A stretch of DNA of 64,000 nt from Ancylobacter tetraedralis (GTDB lineage Bacteria; Pseudomonadota; Alphaproteobacteria; Rhizobiales; Xanthobacteraceae): NCBI RefSeq assembly GCF_014195655.1, contig NZ_JACICD010000002.1, forward strand, positions 310,001-374,000, given 5' to 3'. A model generated the notes under the pieces. The model searched no databases, had not been told where the DNA came from, and worked only from the letters and a program-made list of their open reading frames with translations. Below, piece by piece: positions 1-8,206 of this stretch. Numbering within the stretch: the first letter of the stretch is position 1; each line of letters begins with the position of its first letter. Made by a program: the position numbers and the translations under genes.

Positions 1-5
1 GATCG

Positions 6-632
6 ATGACGATGGCCAAGGCCTACTGGATCAGCCGGATCGATGTGCGCGACCCCGAGCGCTACAAGCTCTATGTGCCGGGCGCGGATGAGGCCATCGC
101 CGCCTTTGGCGGCCGCTTCCTGGTGCGCGGCGGCGCCTTCGAGGTGCTGGAAGGCACGGCCCGGGCCCGCAACGTCGTGGTCGAGTTCAAGGATTACGAG
201 ACCGCGCTCGCCTGCTTCCATTCGCCGGTCTATCAGGCCGCCTATGCCCACCGCTCCGCCTCGGCGGAGGATGAGCACCTGATCATCGAGGGCTATACCG
301 GCGACCAGCCGGCCGCCAGCGTCATCCCCGGCCCGGCCGAGGGCCCCGGTACGGCCTATTGGGTGATGCGCATCGACGTGCACGACCCCGAGACCTACAA
401 GTCCTATGTGGCGGCGGACGCCATCGCGGTGGAGACCTACAAGGGCTGGTTCCTGGTGCGCGGCGGCCGGCATGAGGCGGTGCACGGGCCGGCGCGCTCG
501 CGCAACGTGGTGCTGGCGTTCAAGGATTACGAGACCGCGCTCGCCGCCTACCGCTCGCCGGAATATCAGGCGGCGCTGGCCTTCCGCCTGAAGGCGGCCG
601 AGGCCGAGGTGATCGCCATTCACGGCGTGTGA
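6..632 (+). CDS. Tandem DUF1330 domain protein
   Basis: The 208-residue protein is an internal duplication. Residues about 3-95 and 115-208 are two copies of a DUF1330 (dimeric alpha/beta-barrel) domain, each opening with a YW-(I/V)-x-R-I-D-V-(R/H)-D-P-E motif and each containing FLVRGG, ARxRNVV and FKDYETALA. Family members are usually single domains of about 95 residues that dimerise, so this looks like a covalent pseudo-dimer. No catalytic function is established for the family. The start is ATG at 6 or, equally well, ATG at 12; the window begins only 5 bases upstream, so a ribosome-binding site cannot be judged. Confidence 0.85.
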   Translation: MTMAKAYWISRIDVRDPERYKLYVPGADEAIAAFGGRFLVRGGAFEVLEGTARARNVVVEFKDYETALACFHSPVYQAAYAHRSASAEDEHLIIEGYTGDQPAASVIPGPAEGPGTAYWVMRIDVHDPETYKSYVAADAIAVETYKGWFLVRGGRHEAVHGPARSRNVVLAFKDYETALAAYRSPEYQAALAFRLKAAEAEVIAIHGV

Positions 633-872
633 GCGCCACCTCGGGAATTTCGGCCTCGAAAGCCCTGCTCCGAAAAGCCCTGCGGGTTGAATCGATTGGC
701 TCGGGCGGTGTTTGTCTGGCATGCCAGTTTGGGCTGTGGACAAGCCTTGGGGCGTCTGCTATGAGCCCACACCTTGATCGGTGGAACGTGGCCTTGCGCC
801 CTGCGTGAGACGCTCGCCCGATCTGAGCGAATTCAACGCAGACGCGACAGCAGAGCACGAAGAGGAAGACAC

Positions 873-1127
873 GTGCAGGTTCTCGTTCGGGACAACAATG
901 TCGATCAGGCCCTGAAGGCCCTGAAGAAGAAGATGCAGCGCGAAGGCATTTTCCGCGAGATGAAGCTGCGCGGCCATTACGAGAAGCCGTCCGAGAAGCG
1001 CGCCCGCGAGGAGGCCGAGGCTGTCCGTCGCGCCCGCAAGCTGGCTCGCAAGCGCGCTCAGCGTGAAGGCCTGCTGCCGTCCAAGCCGAAGGTCGTTGCC
1101 GGCGCCGGCGCGGGCGCCCATCGCTGA
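873..1127 (+). CDS. rpsU: 30S ribosomal protein S21
   Basis: Small basic ribosomal protein (84 aa) of the 30S platform, involved in translation initiation. The N-terminus reads (V/M)[19 protein letters not shown], typical of alphaproteobacterial S21, followed by an Arg/Lys-rich tail ([19 protein letters not shown]) and a Gly/Ala end. The start is a GTG at 873 chosen because it begins the conserved sequence and has an AGAGGAAG ribosome-binding site at 861-868; an open frame continuing upstream to 774 is not S21-like. A strong hairpin terminator follows about 64 bases after the stop, so the gene is probably monocistronic. Confidence 0.95.
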   Translation: MQVLVRDNNVDQALKALKKKMQREGIFREMKLRGHYEKPSEKRAREEAEAVRRARKLARKRAQREGLLPSKPKVVAGAGAGAHR

Positions 1128-1190
1128 GGCATGCGCGGCCTGCGCGATGGTGCGGGCCTCGGCTGGATCGATACGGCACAAAGCATGATG

Positions 1191-1222
1191 AAAGCGCGGT
1201 GACGGATGTCGCCGCGCTTTTT
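1191..1222 (+). terminator. Rho-independent terminator of rpsU
   Basis: A 13-bp stem (1191-1203 with 1208-1220, one T/G wobble) around a GGAT tetraloop, with a left arm starting AAAGCGCGG and a right arm ending CCGCGCTTT followed by TT. It lies directly downstream of rpsU. Confidence 0.8.
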
Positions 1223-1320
1223 GTCGTCTGGAACATCAGGTTGAATCCCGGTCTACCCGCGGCACCCGTGCCCGCCGCGTCGTCGCGCAGGCTGCGGCGG
1301 GGGCTTCTGCAACACCATGG

Positions 1321-1830
1321 ATGCCAGCGTCCCGCACCATGATCGCGGATACCGATCACAACCCCGTCGCCATTGACGACCTGCGGCTCGTGCCCGGCTT
1401 CGCGCCGATCGTCGCCGATCGCGTGTGGCGAGCATGGTGGCAAGAGGCCGGCAAGCCGCTGGCCGCGCTGCGCGCCCGGCTCGATGAGAGCCTCGGTCCG
1501 GCGACGGCGGCGATCCCCTCAAGTTTCGTGGCGCATCGAGGCGCGGAATTCCTCGGCACGGTGGCGCTGATCGAGAGCGACATGGAGGATCGGCCGGCCC
1601 TGACGCCTTGGCTCGCGGCGCTCTGGGTGGAGCCGGCAGCGCGGGGACGGGGGACCGGTGCGGCGCTGGTTCGCCATGCCGCTCGGGCCGCCTTCGCGGC
1701 CGGTCACGCGCGGCTCCACCTCTGCGCCACGGCGCAGAACGCGCCCTATTATCACCGTCTCGGCTGGAGCCGTATCGAGGCCGATATTGACGGCCTCGAC
1801 ATTTTCATCCGTGAACGTGTGGCCGGGTGA
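1321..1830 (+). CDS. GNAT family N-acetyltransferase
   Basis: Predicted acetyl-CoA-dependent N-acetyltransferase of 169 aa. The acetyl-CoA pyrophosphate-binding motif A is visible at about residues 96-115 (LWVEPAARGRGTGAALVRHA, matching the RGxGxG/A pattern), and the C-terminal ARLHLCATAQNAPYYHRLGW stretch is the usual motif B with the NAxxYYxxxGW signature. The substrate cannot be told from sequence. The start is ATG at 1321 or ATG at 1339; neither has a clear ribosome-binding site. The gene stands alone and faces the minus-strand gene at 1837 convergently, with only six bases between them. Confidence 0.85.
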   Translation: MPASRTMIADTDHNPVAIDDLRLVPGFAPIVADRVWRAWWQEAGKPLAALRARLDESLGPATAAIPSSFVAHRGAEFLGTVALIESDMEDRPALTPWLAALWVEPAARGRGTGAALVRHAARAAFAAGHARLHLCATAQNAPYYHRLGWSRIEADIDGLDIFIRERVAG

Positions 1831-1836
1831 GGCGCC

Positions 1837-2109
1837 TTACTGCCGGTTTTCCGGGATCGTGTATTCGCCGGCGCGAATCCGGCCGGCCAGACGTTCGGCG
1901 AAATCGGCAGCGGCATCCTCGCCATAGGTGGCGACCATCGAACGTATGGCGGTGAACAGGGCCGCCTGCGCGAGGCAATCCTCGTCGAGCCCGTCATAGA
2001 CCGCCTCGTTCCACGCTTCATCGAGATAGGCCAGCGCCGCGTGGCGCTCGTCTTCATGCGCCTTGTCAGCCCTGTCGTCGATGTCGTGCGTCTCGGGAAG
2101 CTGGGACAA
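1837..2109 (-). CDS. Conserved hypothetical acidic protein (TTG start)
   Basis: A 90-aa acidic protein (SQLPETHDID..., ...FAERLAGRIRAGEYTIPENRQ) with no signal peptide or membrane segment. I do not recognise a named family. The start is placed at TTG 2109-2107 because a near-perfect ribosome-binding site GGAGGAAAG sits a few bases upstream; another TTG eight codons earlier lies before that site and would place it inside the gene. The protein is probably cytosolic and mostly helical. Convergent with the GNAT gene. Confidence 0.65.
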   Translation of the reverse strand: MSQLPETHDIDDRADKAHEDERHAALAYLDEAWNEAVYDGLDEDCLAQAALFTAIRSMVATYGEDAAADFAERLAGRIRAGEYTIPENRQ

Positions 2110-2300
2110 TATCTTTCCTCCGCGTGCGAGCAACGCACCCCAATGGGCACACTAGCACGCCGCGCCGGAGCTTCCGCGCAAGAATTGAAGGAAGGTTAAT
2201 TCGGTGCGACAAAAATGTGACACGTGCTGGAATACCGATGTCGGCGCAAGCCCTTTGCCATGGGCGAGAAATCGACTCCGGGCGGGCCGGCTCGACGCGC

Positions 2301-2699
2301 TCAGTTGCTGCCGTAGCGCGCTGCAATGTCGCGGGAGAGCTTGGCGCCGGTCTCGAGATAACGCTGGCTGGCGAGTTCCGCGGAGGGCGTGCAGCTGTGA
2401 TAAACCTGCCGATAGCTGTCATAACCGCGGTTGAAGGCGGCGACAAGCTGGCCGCGCCGCGTGTCCGAGGGCTGTTCCGCCTCGATCAGCGCCGTCATCT
2501 CGTCGCGCCAGCGGGTGCCTTCGGTAGCGCCACAAAGCGGGCGGATATAGTGCAGCGCGCCGAGGATTTCCGCCAGACGCGTCAGTTCCGGCTCATAGGG
2601 CGGCGGCGCGCCCTCGCTCGCCTGGCCGAGCGCCGGCACGAGGCTGAGGCCGAGCAGCAGCGCGGAGGATAGCGCCAGGAGGGGGGCGGGTCTGTTCAT
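2301..2699 (-). CDS. TIGR02301 family secreted protein
   Basis: A 132-aa exported protein. Residues 1-27 form a signal peptide (MNRPAPLLALSSALLLGLSL... ending ALGQA). The mature part carries the hallmarks of the Rhizobiales-restricted TIGR02301 family: LAEILGALHYIRPLCG near the N-terminus, RWRDEMTALIEAE, LVAAFNRGYDSYR and YHSCTPSAELASQRY. The two cysteines in those motifs probably form a disulphide in the periplasm. Function is unknown. ATG 2699 is preferred because it starts the signal peptide. The Nudix gene lies 43 bases upstream on the same strand and could be co-transcribed. Confidence 0.85.
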   Translation of the reverse strand: MNRPAPLLALSSALLLGLSLVPALGQASEGAPPPYEPELTRLAEILGALHYIRPLCGATEGTRWRDEMTALIEAEQPSDTRRGQLVAAFNRGYDSYRQVYHSCTPSAELASQRYLETGAKLSRDIAARYGSN

Positions 2700-2742
2700 G
2701 AGGGATGGGATGAGCCCCGCCCGCGCCGGCGTCAAGATCGCC

Positions 2743-3264
2743 TCACGCCTGCCTGGTCACATCGTCGGCCACGTCGCCGGCCACGTCGTCGGGAACTTGG
2801 CCGGGAACTTGGCCGGCAACTTGGCCCGGCCCATGGCGGGTGGCCTGCACGATGAGCGCCGCCGTCGCAACGATGCCGGGCAGTCCCTCCGTCGTGCCGT
2901 CCGGCAGTGCGGTGGGTTCGAACCAGCCGATTTCGGCGGCTTCCGGCCCGGTCGTGGGCTCGCCGCCGCGCCAGCGCGCCGCATGGGCCACCACCACGAA
3001 ATGCGCACTCACCTCGCCCTGCGCGTCGCGCAGGATGACGTCGACCGCCCCGGCCACGCCGAGAATCTCCGCCGCGACACCGACTTCTTCCATGAGCTCG
3101 CGCTCGGCGGCGGCGGCCAGCGTCTCGCCCGGCTCCACCCGCCCGCCGGGCAGGGTCCACAAGCCCTGCGCCGGGCGCGCGCCGCGGCGGGCCAGCAGCA
3201 CGCGGCCCTCGTGGAACACGGCCGCGCTGGTGGCGAGAACCGGCCGCTCAAGCGTGGGGAGCAT
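2743..3264 (-). CDS. Nudix hydrolase with repetitive C-terminal tail
   Basis: A 173-aa Nudix phosphohydrolase. The complete Nudix box is at about residues 41-63 (GGRVEPGETLAAAAERELMEEVG, matching GX5EX7REUXEEXGU), preceded by QGLWTLPGG; these glutamates bind Mg2+ in the family. The order resembles ADP-ribose or nucleoside-diphosphate-X hydrolases, but specificity is not determinable. The last ~25 residues are unusual: six tetrapeptide units of the form GQVA/GQVP/DDVA/GDVA encoded by a 72-bp array of 12-bp repeats. ATG 3264 was chosen; a TTG four codons upstream is possible. Lies upstream of the TIGR02301 gene on the same strand. Confidence 0.88.
   Translation of the reverse strand: MLPTLERPVLATSAAVFHEGRVLLARRGARPAQGLWTLPGGRVEPGETLAAAAERELMEEVGVAAEILGVAGAVDVILRDAQGEVSAHFVVVAHAARWRGGEPTTGPEAAEIGWFEPTALPDGTTEGLPGIVATAALIVQATRHGPGQVAGQVPGQVPDDVAGDVADDVTRQA
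2758..2829. repeat. 12-bp tandem repeat array, six units, in Nudix tail
   Basis: Six consecutive 12-bp units: three variants of CAC-RTC-GYC-GGS followed by three of AAC-TTG-GCC-SGS. On the minus strand they encode six four-residue units in the Nudix protein tail. Units within each triplet set differ by one or two bases, so the array looks like two successive local amplifications. Confidence 0.8.
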
Positions 3265-3311
3265 GATGGCATCCAAGGGTTTCGACGAATCGACCCCATG
3301 CTAGAGCACGC

Positions 3312-3342
3312 GCCGATCGGATTGCAGCGCAATCGGATCGGC
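3312..3342. repeat. Imperfect palindrome upstream of the porin-like gene
   Basis: GCCGATCGGATTGC and GCAATCGGATCGGC are near-perfect inverted copies (one mismatch) separated by AGC. It sits just after a CTAGAG at 3300-3305, between the divergent Nudix and porin-like genes. It may be a dispersed intergenic hairpin or a regulatory site. Confidence 0.5.
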
Positions 3343-3439
3343 TCGGGTTCCCTTGCCCCGATCGGGCCGCAATCGCGCGCGAGATTCCATTGCCGCTCCC
3401 CAAGCGCGGCCGCGCGGGGACAGGAACAGGGGCGAGGCC

Positions 3440-3757
3440 ATGATGGGCGCGGGACGTGGGCGGGTTCTCGTCGGAGCGATCGGCGCGGCGGTCCTTGGGC
3501 TCGCGGCGCCTTTGTTCCTGGCGCCGGCCCAGGCCGGCATGGTAAAGAGCCCGGCCGCCGCCGTGGCGGAGGACCCGGCCAACGGCACGGCCAAGGTGGA
3601 CCCGTTCTGCGCCAGCTATGGCGCCGGTTTCGCGCGGCTGTCGGGCACGTCGACCTGCGTGAAGATCAGCGGCAACCTGCAGGCCGACGGTTACAACCAG
3701 TCTTCTTCGGGCGGCGCCGGTGTCGGGGCCTTGCAGCCGGCCCTGCGCAGCCAGTAA
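3440..3757 (+). CDS. Short secreted protein resembling a porin N-terminus
   Basis: A 105-aa protein with a clear signal peptide (MMGAGRGRVLVGAIGAAVLG... ending APAQA). The mature part contains CASYGAGFARLSGTSTCVKI followed by SGNLQADGY, closely resembling the conserved beginning of Rhizobiales general porins (CxxYGAGFxxxPGTDTCxKIGGYxRA), including both cysteines. Where the 16-strand barrel should follow, the reading frame ends after a Gly/Ser-rich stretch. It may be a porin remnant or a small independent periplasmic protein using the same disulphide loop. The start is ATG 3440 or 3443. It converges on dapE with a dispersed hairpin repeat between them. Confidence 0.65.
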   Translation: MMGAGRGRVLVGAIGAAVLGLAAPLFLAPAQAGMVKSPAAAVAEDPANGTAKVDPFCASYGAGFARLSGTSTCVKISGNLQADGYNQSSSGGAGVGALQPALRSQ

Positions 3758-3780
3758 CGCTGCAAGTCTTTGTTTTAATG

Positions 3781-3828
3781 TGTTTTCTTCACGCGAACCG
3801 GAATCCGCTTCGCTCGAAAACGCCCTAG
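3781..3828. repeat. Dispersed hairpin repeat, copy 1
   Basis: An element running GTTTTCTTCACGCGAACCGG ... CTTCGCTCGAAAAC-GCCCTAG. The outer arms GTTTTC/GAAAAC are complementary. It matches a second copy at 33943-33990 at most positions. The CTA at its right edge is the minus-strand TAG stop codon of dapE, so the element abuts and overlaps the gene end. Elements of this type are common in Rhizobiales genomes. Confidence 0.75.
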
Positions 3829-5021
3829 CGCCCGAAGGCGGCGAAATAGCGCGCGACGATGTCGGCATAGACGCGCTTGAGTGCCGCGACCTCGTCGATC
3901 GGCGTCGATTCGTCGACCGCATGCATCGTGGTGCCGACCAGGCCGAACTCGACCACCGGGCAGTAATCCTTGATGAAGCGGGCATCCGACGTGCCGCCCG
4001 TGGTCGACAGTTCCGGCCGCCGGCCCAGCGTCGCCGCGATCGATTCGACCACGAGGTCGACGAAGCTGCCCGGCGCGGTGAGGAAACTGTCGGACGAGCG
4101 CGGCTCGAAGGCGAGGCTGAAATGCACCATGTTGCCGGCGGCGCTGGCCAGCCGGCGTTCGATCTCCGCCTTCAGCGTCACCGGATTCCACAATTCGTTG
4201 AAGCGGATGTTGAAGCGGGCGACCGCCTCGGCGGGAATGACGTTGAACGCCGCATTGCCCACGTCGACCGACACGACTTCGAGGTTCGAGGCCTGGAAAT
4301 GCGCGCTGCCGCCATCCAGCGGGGCGCCGTCGAGCCCCGCCAGCAGGCGCACCATGCCGGGGATCGGGTTTTCGGCGAGGTGGGGATAGCCGACATGGCC
4401 CTGCTTGCCATGCACGGTGAGCGTGGCCGAGAGCGAGCCGCGCCGGCCGATCTTCACCATGTCGCCGAGCGCGGCGCGGCTGGTCGGCTCGCCCAGCACG
4501 CAATGGTCGATGCGCTCGTCGCGGTCGGCCAGCCAGCGCAGCAGCTTCTCGGTGCCATTGATGGCCGGGCCTTCCTCGTCGCCGGTGAGGAGGAAGGAGA
4601 TGGAGCCCGGCAGGCTCTCGCTGTCGCCATCATGACCATGGGCGGCCGCGACATCGAGACCGGCGGCGATGAAGGCGCTCACGCCGCCCTTCATGTCGAC
4701 CGCGCCGCGCCCGTAGATGAGCCCGTCCTGGATCGCCCCTTCGAAGGGCGGGAAGCGCCATTGCGCGGCATCGCCGGGCGGTACCACGTCGGTATGGCCG
4801 GCGAAGCAGAGATTGGGGCCCTTGCTGCCGAAGCGGGCGTAGAGGTTCTCCACATCCGGCGTGTCCGGGCCGGTGAGCCGTACCCGGTGAGTGGTGAAGC
4901 CGGCATTGGACAGCAGCGCGTCGAGATAGGCGAGCGCGCCGCCCTCCTCGGGCGTCACCGAGGGGCAGCGGATGAGATTGCGCAGGATCTCGACCGGATC
5001 AGTCACCTTCGCCTCGGCCAT
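3825..5021 (-). CDS. dapE: Succinyl-diaminopimelate desuccinylase
   Basis: M20-family zinc peptidase-like enzyme (398 aa) that hydrolyses N-succinyl-LL-2,6-diaminopimelate to LL-diaminopimelate and succinate, the late step of the succinylase branch to lysine and peptidoglycan. Seen: [15 protein letters not shown] near the N-terminus, zinc-ligand motif [26 protein letters not shown], the catalytic Glu in [14 protein letters not shown], and C-terminal [10 protein letters not shown] and [11 protein letters not shown]. The length is normal. Start ATG 5021 has an excellent AAGGAGGG ribosome-binding site. It follows dapD on the same strand after about 90 bases and is probably the last gene of an argB-HAD-dapD-dapE unit. 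Confidence 0.96.
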   Translation of the reverse strand: MAEAKVTDPVEILRNLIRCPSVTPEEGGALAYLDALLSNAGFTTHRVRLTGPDTPDVENLYARFGSKGPNLCFAGHTDVVPPGDAAQWRFPPFEGAIQDGLIYGRGAVDMKGGVSAFIAAGLDVAAAHGHDGDSESLPGSISFLLTGDEEGPAINGTEKLLRWLADRDERIDHCVLGEPTSRAALGDMVKIGRRGSLSATLTVHGKQGHVGYPHLAENPIPGMVRLLAGLDGAPLDGGSAHFQASNLEVVSVDVGNAAFNVIPAEAVARFNIRFNELWNPVTLKAEIERRLASAAGNMVHFSLAFEPRSSDSFLTAPGSFVDLVVESIAATLGRRPELSTTGGTSDARFIKDYCPVVEFGLVGTTMHAVDESTPIDEVAALKRVYADIVARYFAAFGR

Positions 5022-5110
5022 CGGTCCCTCCTTCAGCGGTATTGTACCAGCGCGTCTGCCAGCTTGCGCGGCCTTTGGGTCGCCATCGCGGCGGGCGAGC
5101 CGCGTCGCGA

Positions 5111-5953
5111 TCAGTCCCGCAGCAGGTCGTTGATCGAGGTCTTGGAGCGGGTCTGCTCATCGACGCGCTTGACGATGACGGCGCAGTAGAGCGAGGGGCC
5201 GGGCTCCCCGTTCGGCAGCGTCTTACCGGGCAGCGCGCCGGGCACCACGACGGAATAGGCCGGCACCTCGCCGATGAAGATCTCGCCGGTGGCGCGATCG
5301 ACGATCTTGGTGGTGGCGGAGATGAACACGCCCATCGAGAGCACCGAGCCGCGGCGGACGATGACGCCTTCCACCACTTCCGAGCGGGCGCCGATGAAGC
5401 AGTCATCCTCGATGATGACCGGGCCGGCCTGCAGGGGCTCCAGCACGCCGCCAATGCCGACGCCGCCGGACAGGTGCACGTTCCGGCCGATCTGCGCGCA
5501 GGAGCCGACCGTCGCCCACGTATCCACCATGCTGCCGGCATCGACGCGGGCGCCGAGATTGACGAAGGAGGGCATGAGCACGACGTTCGGCGCGATGAAG
5601 GCCGAGCGGCGCACGATGGCGCCCGGCACGGCGCGGAAGCCGGCCGCGCGGAACTCGCTCTCGCCCCAGCCCTCGAACTTGGAGGGCACCTTGTCCCACC
5701 AGTGGGCGCCGCCCGGCGCGCCGGGAATGGCGGTCATGTCGTTGAGGCGGAAAGAGAGCAGCACCGCCTTCTTGAGCCACTGGTTGACGCTCCAGTCGCC
5801 ATTGGCGCCGGGCTCGGCGACGCGCAGCGTGCCGGCATCGAGCAGGCCGAGCGCCTCGTTCACCGCGTGACGGATCGCGCCGCCGGTCTCGAAATTGACC
5901 TCGGCCCGGTTCTCGAAGGCGTTCTCGATGGTGCTCTGAAGCTGGCTCGACAT
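5111..5953 (-). CDS. dapD: Tetrahydrodipicolinate N-succinyltransferase
   Basis: Transfers succinyl from succinyl-CoA to tetrahydrodipicolinate, the step before dapC and dapE in diaminopimelate synthesis. The 280-aa protein starts [20 protein letters not shown], then [17 protein letters not shown], then a long left-handed beta-helix of hexapeptide repeats ([60 protein letters not shown]). ATG 5953 is chosen over an upstream in-frame codon because it begins the conserved N-terminus and follows GGGAGAGTGTC. Homotrimeric and cytosolic in the family. Sits between the HAD gene and dapE on the same strand. Confidence 0.96.
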   Translation of the reverse strand: MSSQLQSTIENAFENRAEVNFETGGAIRHAVNEALGLLDAGTLRVAEPGANGDWSVNQWLKKAVLLSFRLNDMTAIPGAPGGAHWWDKVPSKFEGWGESEFRAAGFRAVPGAIVRRSAFIAPNVVLMPSFVNLGARVDAGSMVDTWATVGSCAQIGRNVHLSGGVGIGGVLEPLQAGPVIIEDDCFIGARSEVVEGVIVRRGSVLSMGVFISATTKIVDRATGEIFIGEVPAYSVVVPGALPGKTLPNGEPGPSLYCAVIVKRVDEQTRSKTSINDLLRD

Positions 5954-6065
5954 GACACTCTCCCGCTGTTCGGCGCGTCTTGTCCGGTTGCCGGGCGGTT
6001 CTGTCAACGGCTGAGTGGCGGGGGCGGAGTGGCGGGCGGCCCCCGGCCGGGGAGCCCGCCGCCGC

Positions 6066-6797
6066 TCAGCCGGCGCGCAGGCCGGCGAGGAAGGCCGCGA
6101 GGTCGTCCGTCACCACGTCGATATGCGCGCTGTCGAAGCCCTCATTCTCCCACGCCTCACGGTCGGCGGGGGCGGCGGCCTGAAGCGGGGGCACGACCAG
6201 CACGGTGCGCATGCCGAGTTGCGCAGGCACTTCGAGGTTGCGGGCGAGGTCCTCGAACATCGCCGCGCGGCCGGGATCGACGTCGAAGCGCGCGAGGAAG
6301 CCGCGATAGGCGGCCTCCTGCGGCTTGGGATGGAATTCGGCGGCCACGATGTCGTGCACGTCGGCGAAATGCTCGGTGATGCCGAGCTTGTCCAGCACCT
6401 GCTCGGCATGGCGGCGCGAGCCATTGGTGTAGATCAGCTTGCGGCCGGGCAGCGCGCCGATCGCCGCGCCGAGCGCGGGGGCCGGATCGAGCGAGGCGAG
6501 GTCGATGGCGTGGGCATTGGCCAGGAACGGGTCCGGGTCCATGCCGTGCTCGATCATCAGCCCGCGCAGCGAGGTGCCATATTTGCGGTAATAGCTCTTC
6601 TGCAGCGCGAAGGCGTCGTCCAGCGACAGGCCGAGATACTCGGCGATGTAGCTGCGCATGCGCATGTCGATCTGCCGCCAGAGATCGAGGCCCGGCGGGT
6701 AGAGCGTGTTGTCGAGGTCGAACACCCAGGTGTCGACATGGGCGAAAGCGACCGGCGAGGCCTTCGCGGGCGAGGAATCGGTGGAGAGGAGCGACAT
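6066..6797 (-). CDS. Pyrimidine 5'-nucleotidase-like HAD hydrolase
   Basis: HAD-superfamily phosphatase of 243 aa, subfamily IA, of the Sdt1/pyrimidine 5'-nucleotidase group. Motif I is [13 protein letters not shown] (nucleophile Asp and acid Asp), motif [16 protein letters not shown], motif III Lys in [14 protein letters not shown] and motif [15 protein letters not shown] helical cap ([32 protein letters not shown]) lies between motifs I and II. Known relatives dephosphorylate pyrimidine mononucleotides or related phosphates. ATG 6797 is preferred for its GGAG spaced about 8 bases; ATG 6803 and 6815 also exist. This gene conventionally lies between argB and dapD in Rhizobiales. Confidence 0.88.
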   Translation of the reverse strand: MSLLSTDSSPAKASPVAFAHVDTWVFDLDNTLYPPGLDLWRQIDMRMRSYIAEYLGLSLDDAFALQKSYYRKYGTSLRGLMIEHGMDPDPFLANAHAIDLASLDPAPALGAAIGALPGRKLIYTNGSRRHAEQVLDKLGITEHFADVHDIVAAEFHPKPQEAAYRGFLARFDVDPGRAAMFEDLARNLEVPAQLGMRTVLVVPPLQAAAPADREAWENEGFDSAHIDVVTDDLAAFLAGLRAG

Positions 6798-6956
6798 CGT
6801 CATGGCTCCATCCATAGATCAGACCGGGCGATGGGGCGAGAGGCAAGCGGCACGCGGGGGCGACTAGATCTCTCCCCATGGAGGAGAGGTCGGCGCGCAG
6901 CGCCGGGTGAGGGGCTCGTGCTCCAGGACCGGGAACCGCGCCCCCCTCGCCCCACC

Positions 6957-6979
6957 CCCTCTCCCCGACGGGGAGAGGG
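6957..6979. repeat. Intergenic CT/GA-rich hairpin between argB and the HAD gene
   Basis: A perfect 10-bp stem CCCTCTCCCC / GGGGAGAGGG with a GAC loop. A related CTCTCCCC...GGAGAGG hairpin lies at about 6870-6889 in the same gap. This CTCTCCCC-type element is a widespread intergenic repeat in alphaproteobacteria. It could attenuate transcription from argB into the downstream genes. Confidence 0.6.
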
Positions 6980-6993
6980 AGGAGGTCAGGGCC

Positions 6994-7911
6994 TCACCGG
7001 GTGATCAGCGTGCCGGCGCCGTGATCGGTGAACAGTTCCAGCAGCACCGAATGCGACACCTTGCCGTCGAGGATGACGACCCCTTCCACGCCCTGCTCCA
7101 GCGCGTAGATGCAGGTCTCCACTTTCGGGATCATGCCGCCCGAGATGGTGCCGTCGGCGATCAGCGCGCGCGCTTCGCCGATGGTGAGCTCCTTGATCAG
7201 CTCCTTGTTGCGGTCGAGCACGCCGGGCACGTCGGTCAGCAGCAACAGCCGCTTGGCACCCAGCGCGCCGGCGATGGCGCCGGCGAAGGTGTCGGCATTC
7301 ACGTTGAACGTGCCGCCATCCTTGCCGGTGGCGACCGGGGCCAGCACCGGGATCAGCTCGCGGCCGAGGATCTGGTCGAGCACGGTGGTGTCGACGCTGG
7401 AGGGCTCGCCGACGAAGCCCAGATCGATCTCCTGCTCGATATCGGAGCCGGGATCGCGCACGGAGCGCGTGACCTTGGAGGCAACCACCATGTTGCCGTC
7501 CTTGCCGGACAGCCCCAGCGCCTTGCCGCCCGCCTCGTTGATGAAGCCCACCAGCGACTTGTTGATGGAGCCGGCCAGCACCATCTCGACGATCTCGACG
7601 GTGGCCTTGTCGGTGATGCGCAGACCGGCGGCGAATTCCGACTTGATGCCGAGCTTGGCCAGCATGGCGCCGATCTGCGGCCCGCCGCCATGCACCACGA
7701 CCGGGTTCACGCCGGACTGTTCGAGCAGCACGATGTCCTGCGCGAAGTCCCGCGCCACCTGCTCGTCGCCCATGGCGTGGCCGCCATATTTCACCACGAT
7801 GATGGCGTCGTCATAGCGCTGCATGTGCGGCAGCGCCTGCACCAGCACGCGGGCCTTGGCGTGGTCGTCGATGGGTTCGGCGCTGATGGGGGCGCTGATG
7901 TCGGCGCTCAT
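6994..7911 (-). CDS. argB: Acetylglutamate kinase
   Basis: Second enzyme of arginine synthesis: ATP-dependent phosphorylation of N-acetyl-L-glutamate. The 305-aa protein shows the amino-acid kinase signatures [13 protein letters not shown] (phosphate-binding Lys), [34 protein letters not shown] (acetylglutamate site), [14 protein letters not shown] and [18 protein letters not shown]. An N-terminal helix ([16 protein letters not shown]) marks the arginine-sensitive hexameric type, so feedback inhibition by arginine is likely. ATG 7911 begins the natural N-terminus; the frame is open further upstream but codes for non-homologous sequence. Probably the first gene of this minus-strand unit within the window. 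Confidence 0.96.
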   Translation of the reverse strand: MSADISAPISAEPIDDHAKARVLVQALPHMQRYDDAIIVVKYGGHAMGDEQVARDFAQDIVLLEQSGVNPVVVHGGGPQIGAMLAKLGIKSEFAAGLRITDKATVEIVEMVLAGSINKSLVGFINEAGGKALGLSGKDGNMVVASKVTRSVRDPGSDIEQEIDLGFVGEPSSVDTTVLDQILGRELIPVLAPVATGKDGGTFNVNADTFAGAIAGALGAKRLLLLTDVPGVLDRNKELIKELTIGEARALIADGTISGGMIPKVETCIYALEQGVEGVVILDGKVSHSVLLELFTDHGAGTLITR

Positions 7912-8206
7912 GGCGGTTCCGTCTCGCGGCTTGGCGGCGCCGGGCATCCGGAAGGGGGTCCGGCGTCCGGTAGCCCGGTTGAAAGCGTGCCCTTCTAGCC
8001 GATTTCGATGACGCTTCTCAATCATTCCGGAGCCGGCTGGATCATTGCGGATGGCGGGGGTATCCGGGTCAGGCCCCCCCGCTGTCCGCCCCCGGCCGTC
8101 CTTCTCCGGCGGTCCTCGCCGCGCGCACCGCCGCGCCATTGGCGGCGCGCGCGCAAACGCACTGTTGCGCGAGCCCGCCTATCTGGAAGCGCGGGCGCCA
8201 TGGCAT

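Noticed and set aside
2758-2829. A possible CRISPR-like or satellite array
   Set aside because: Units are 12 bp, contiguous and without spacers, and lie in frame inside a Nudix gene. This is a coding tandem repeat.
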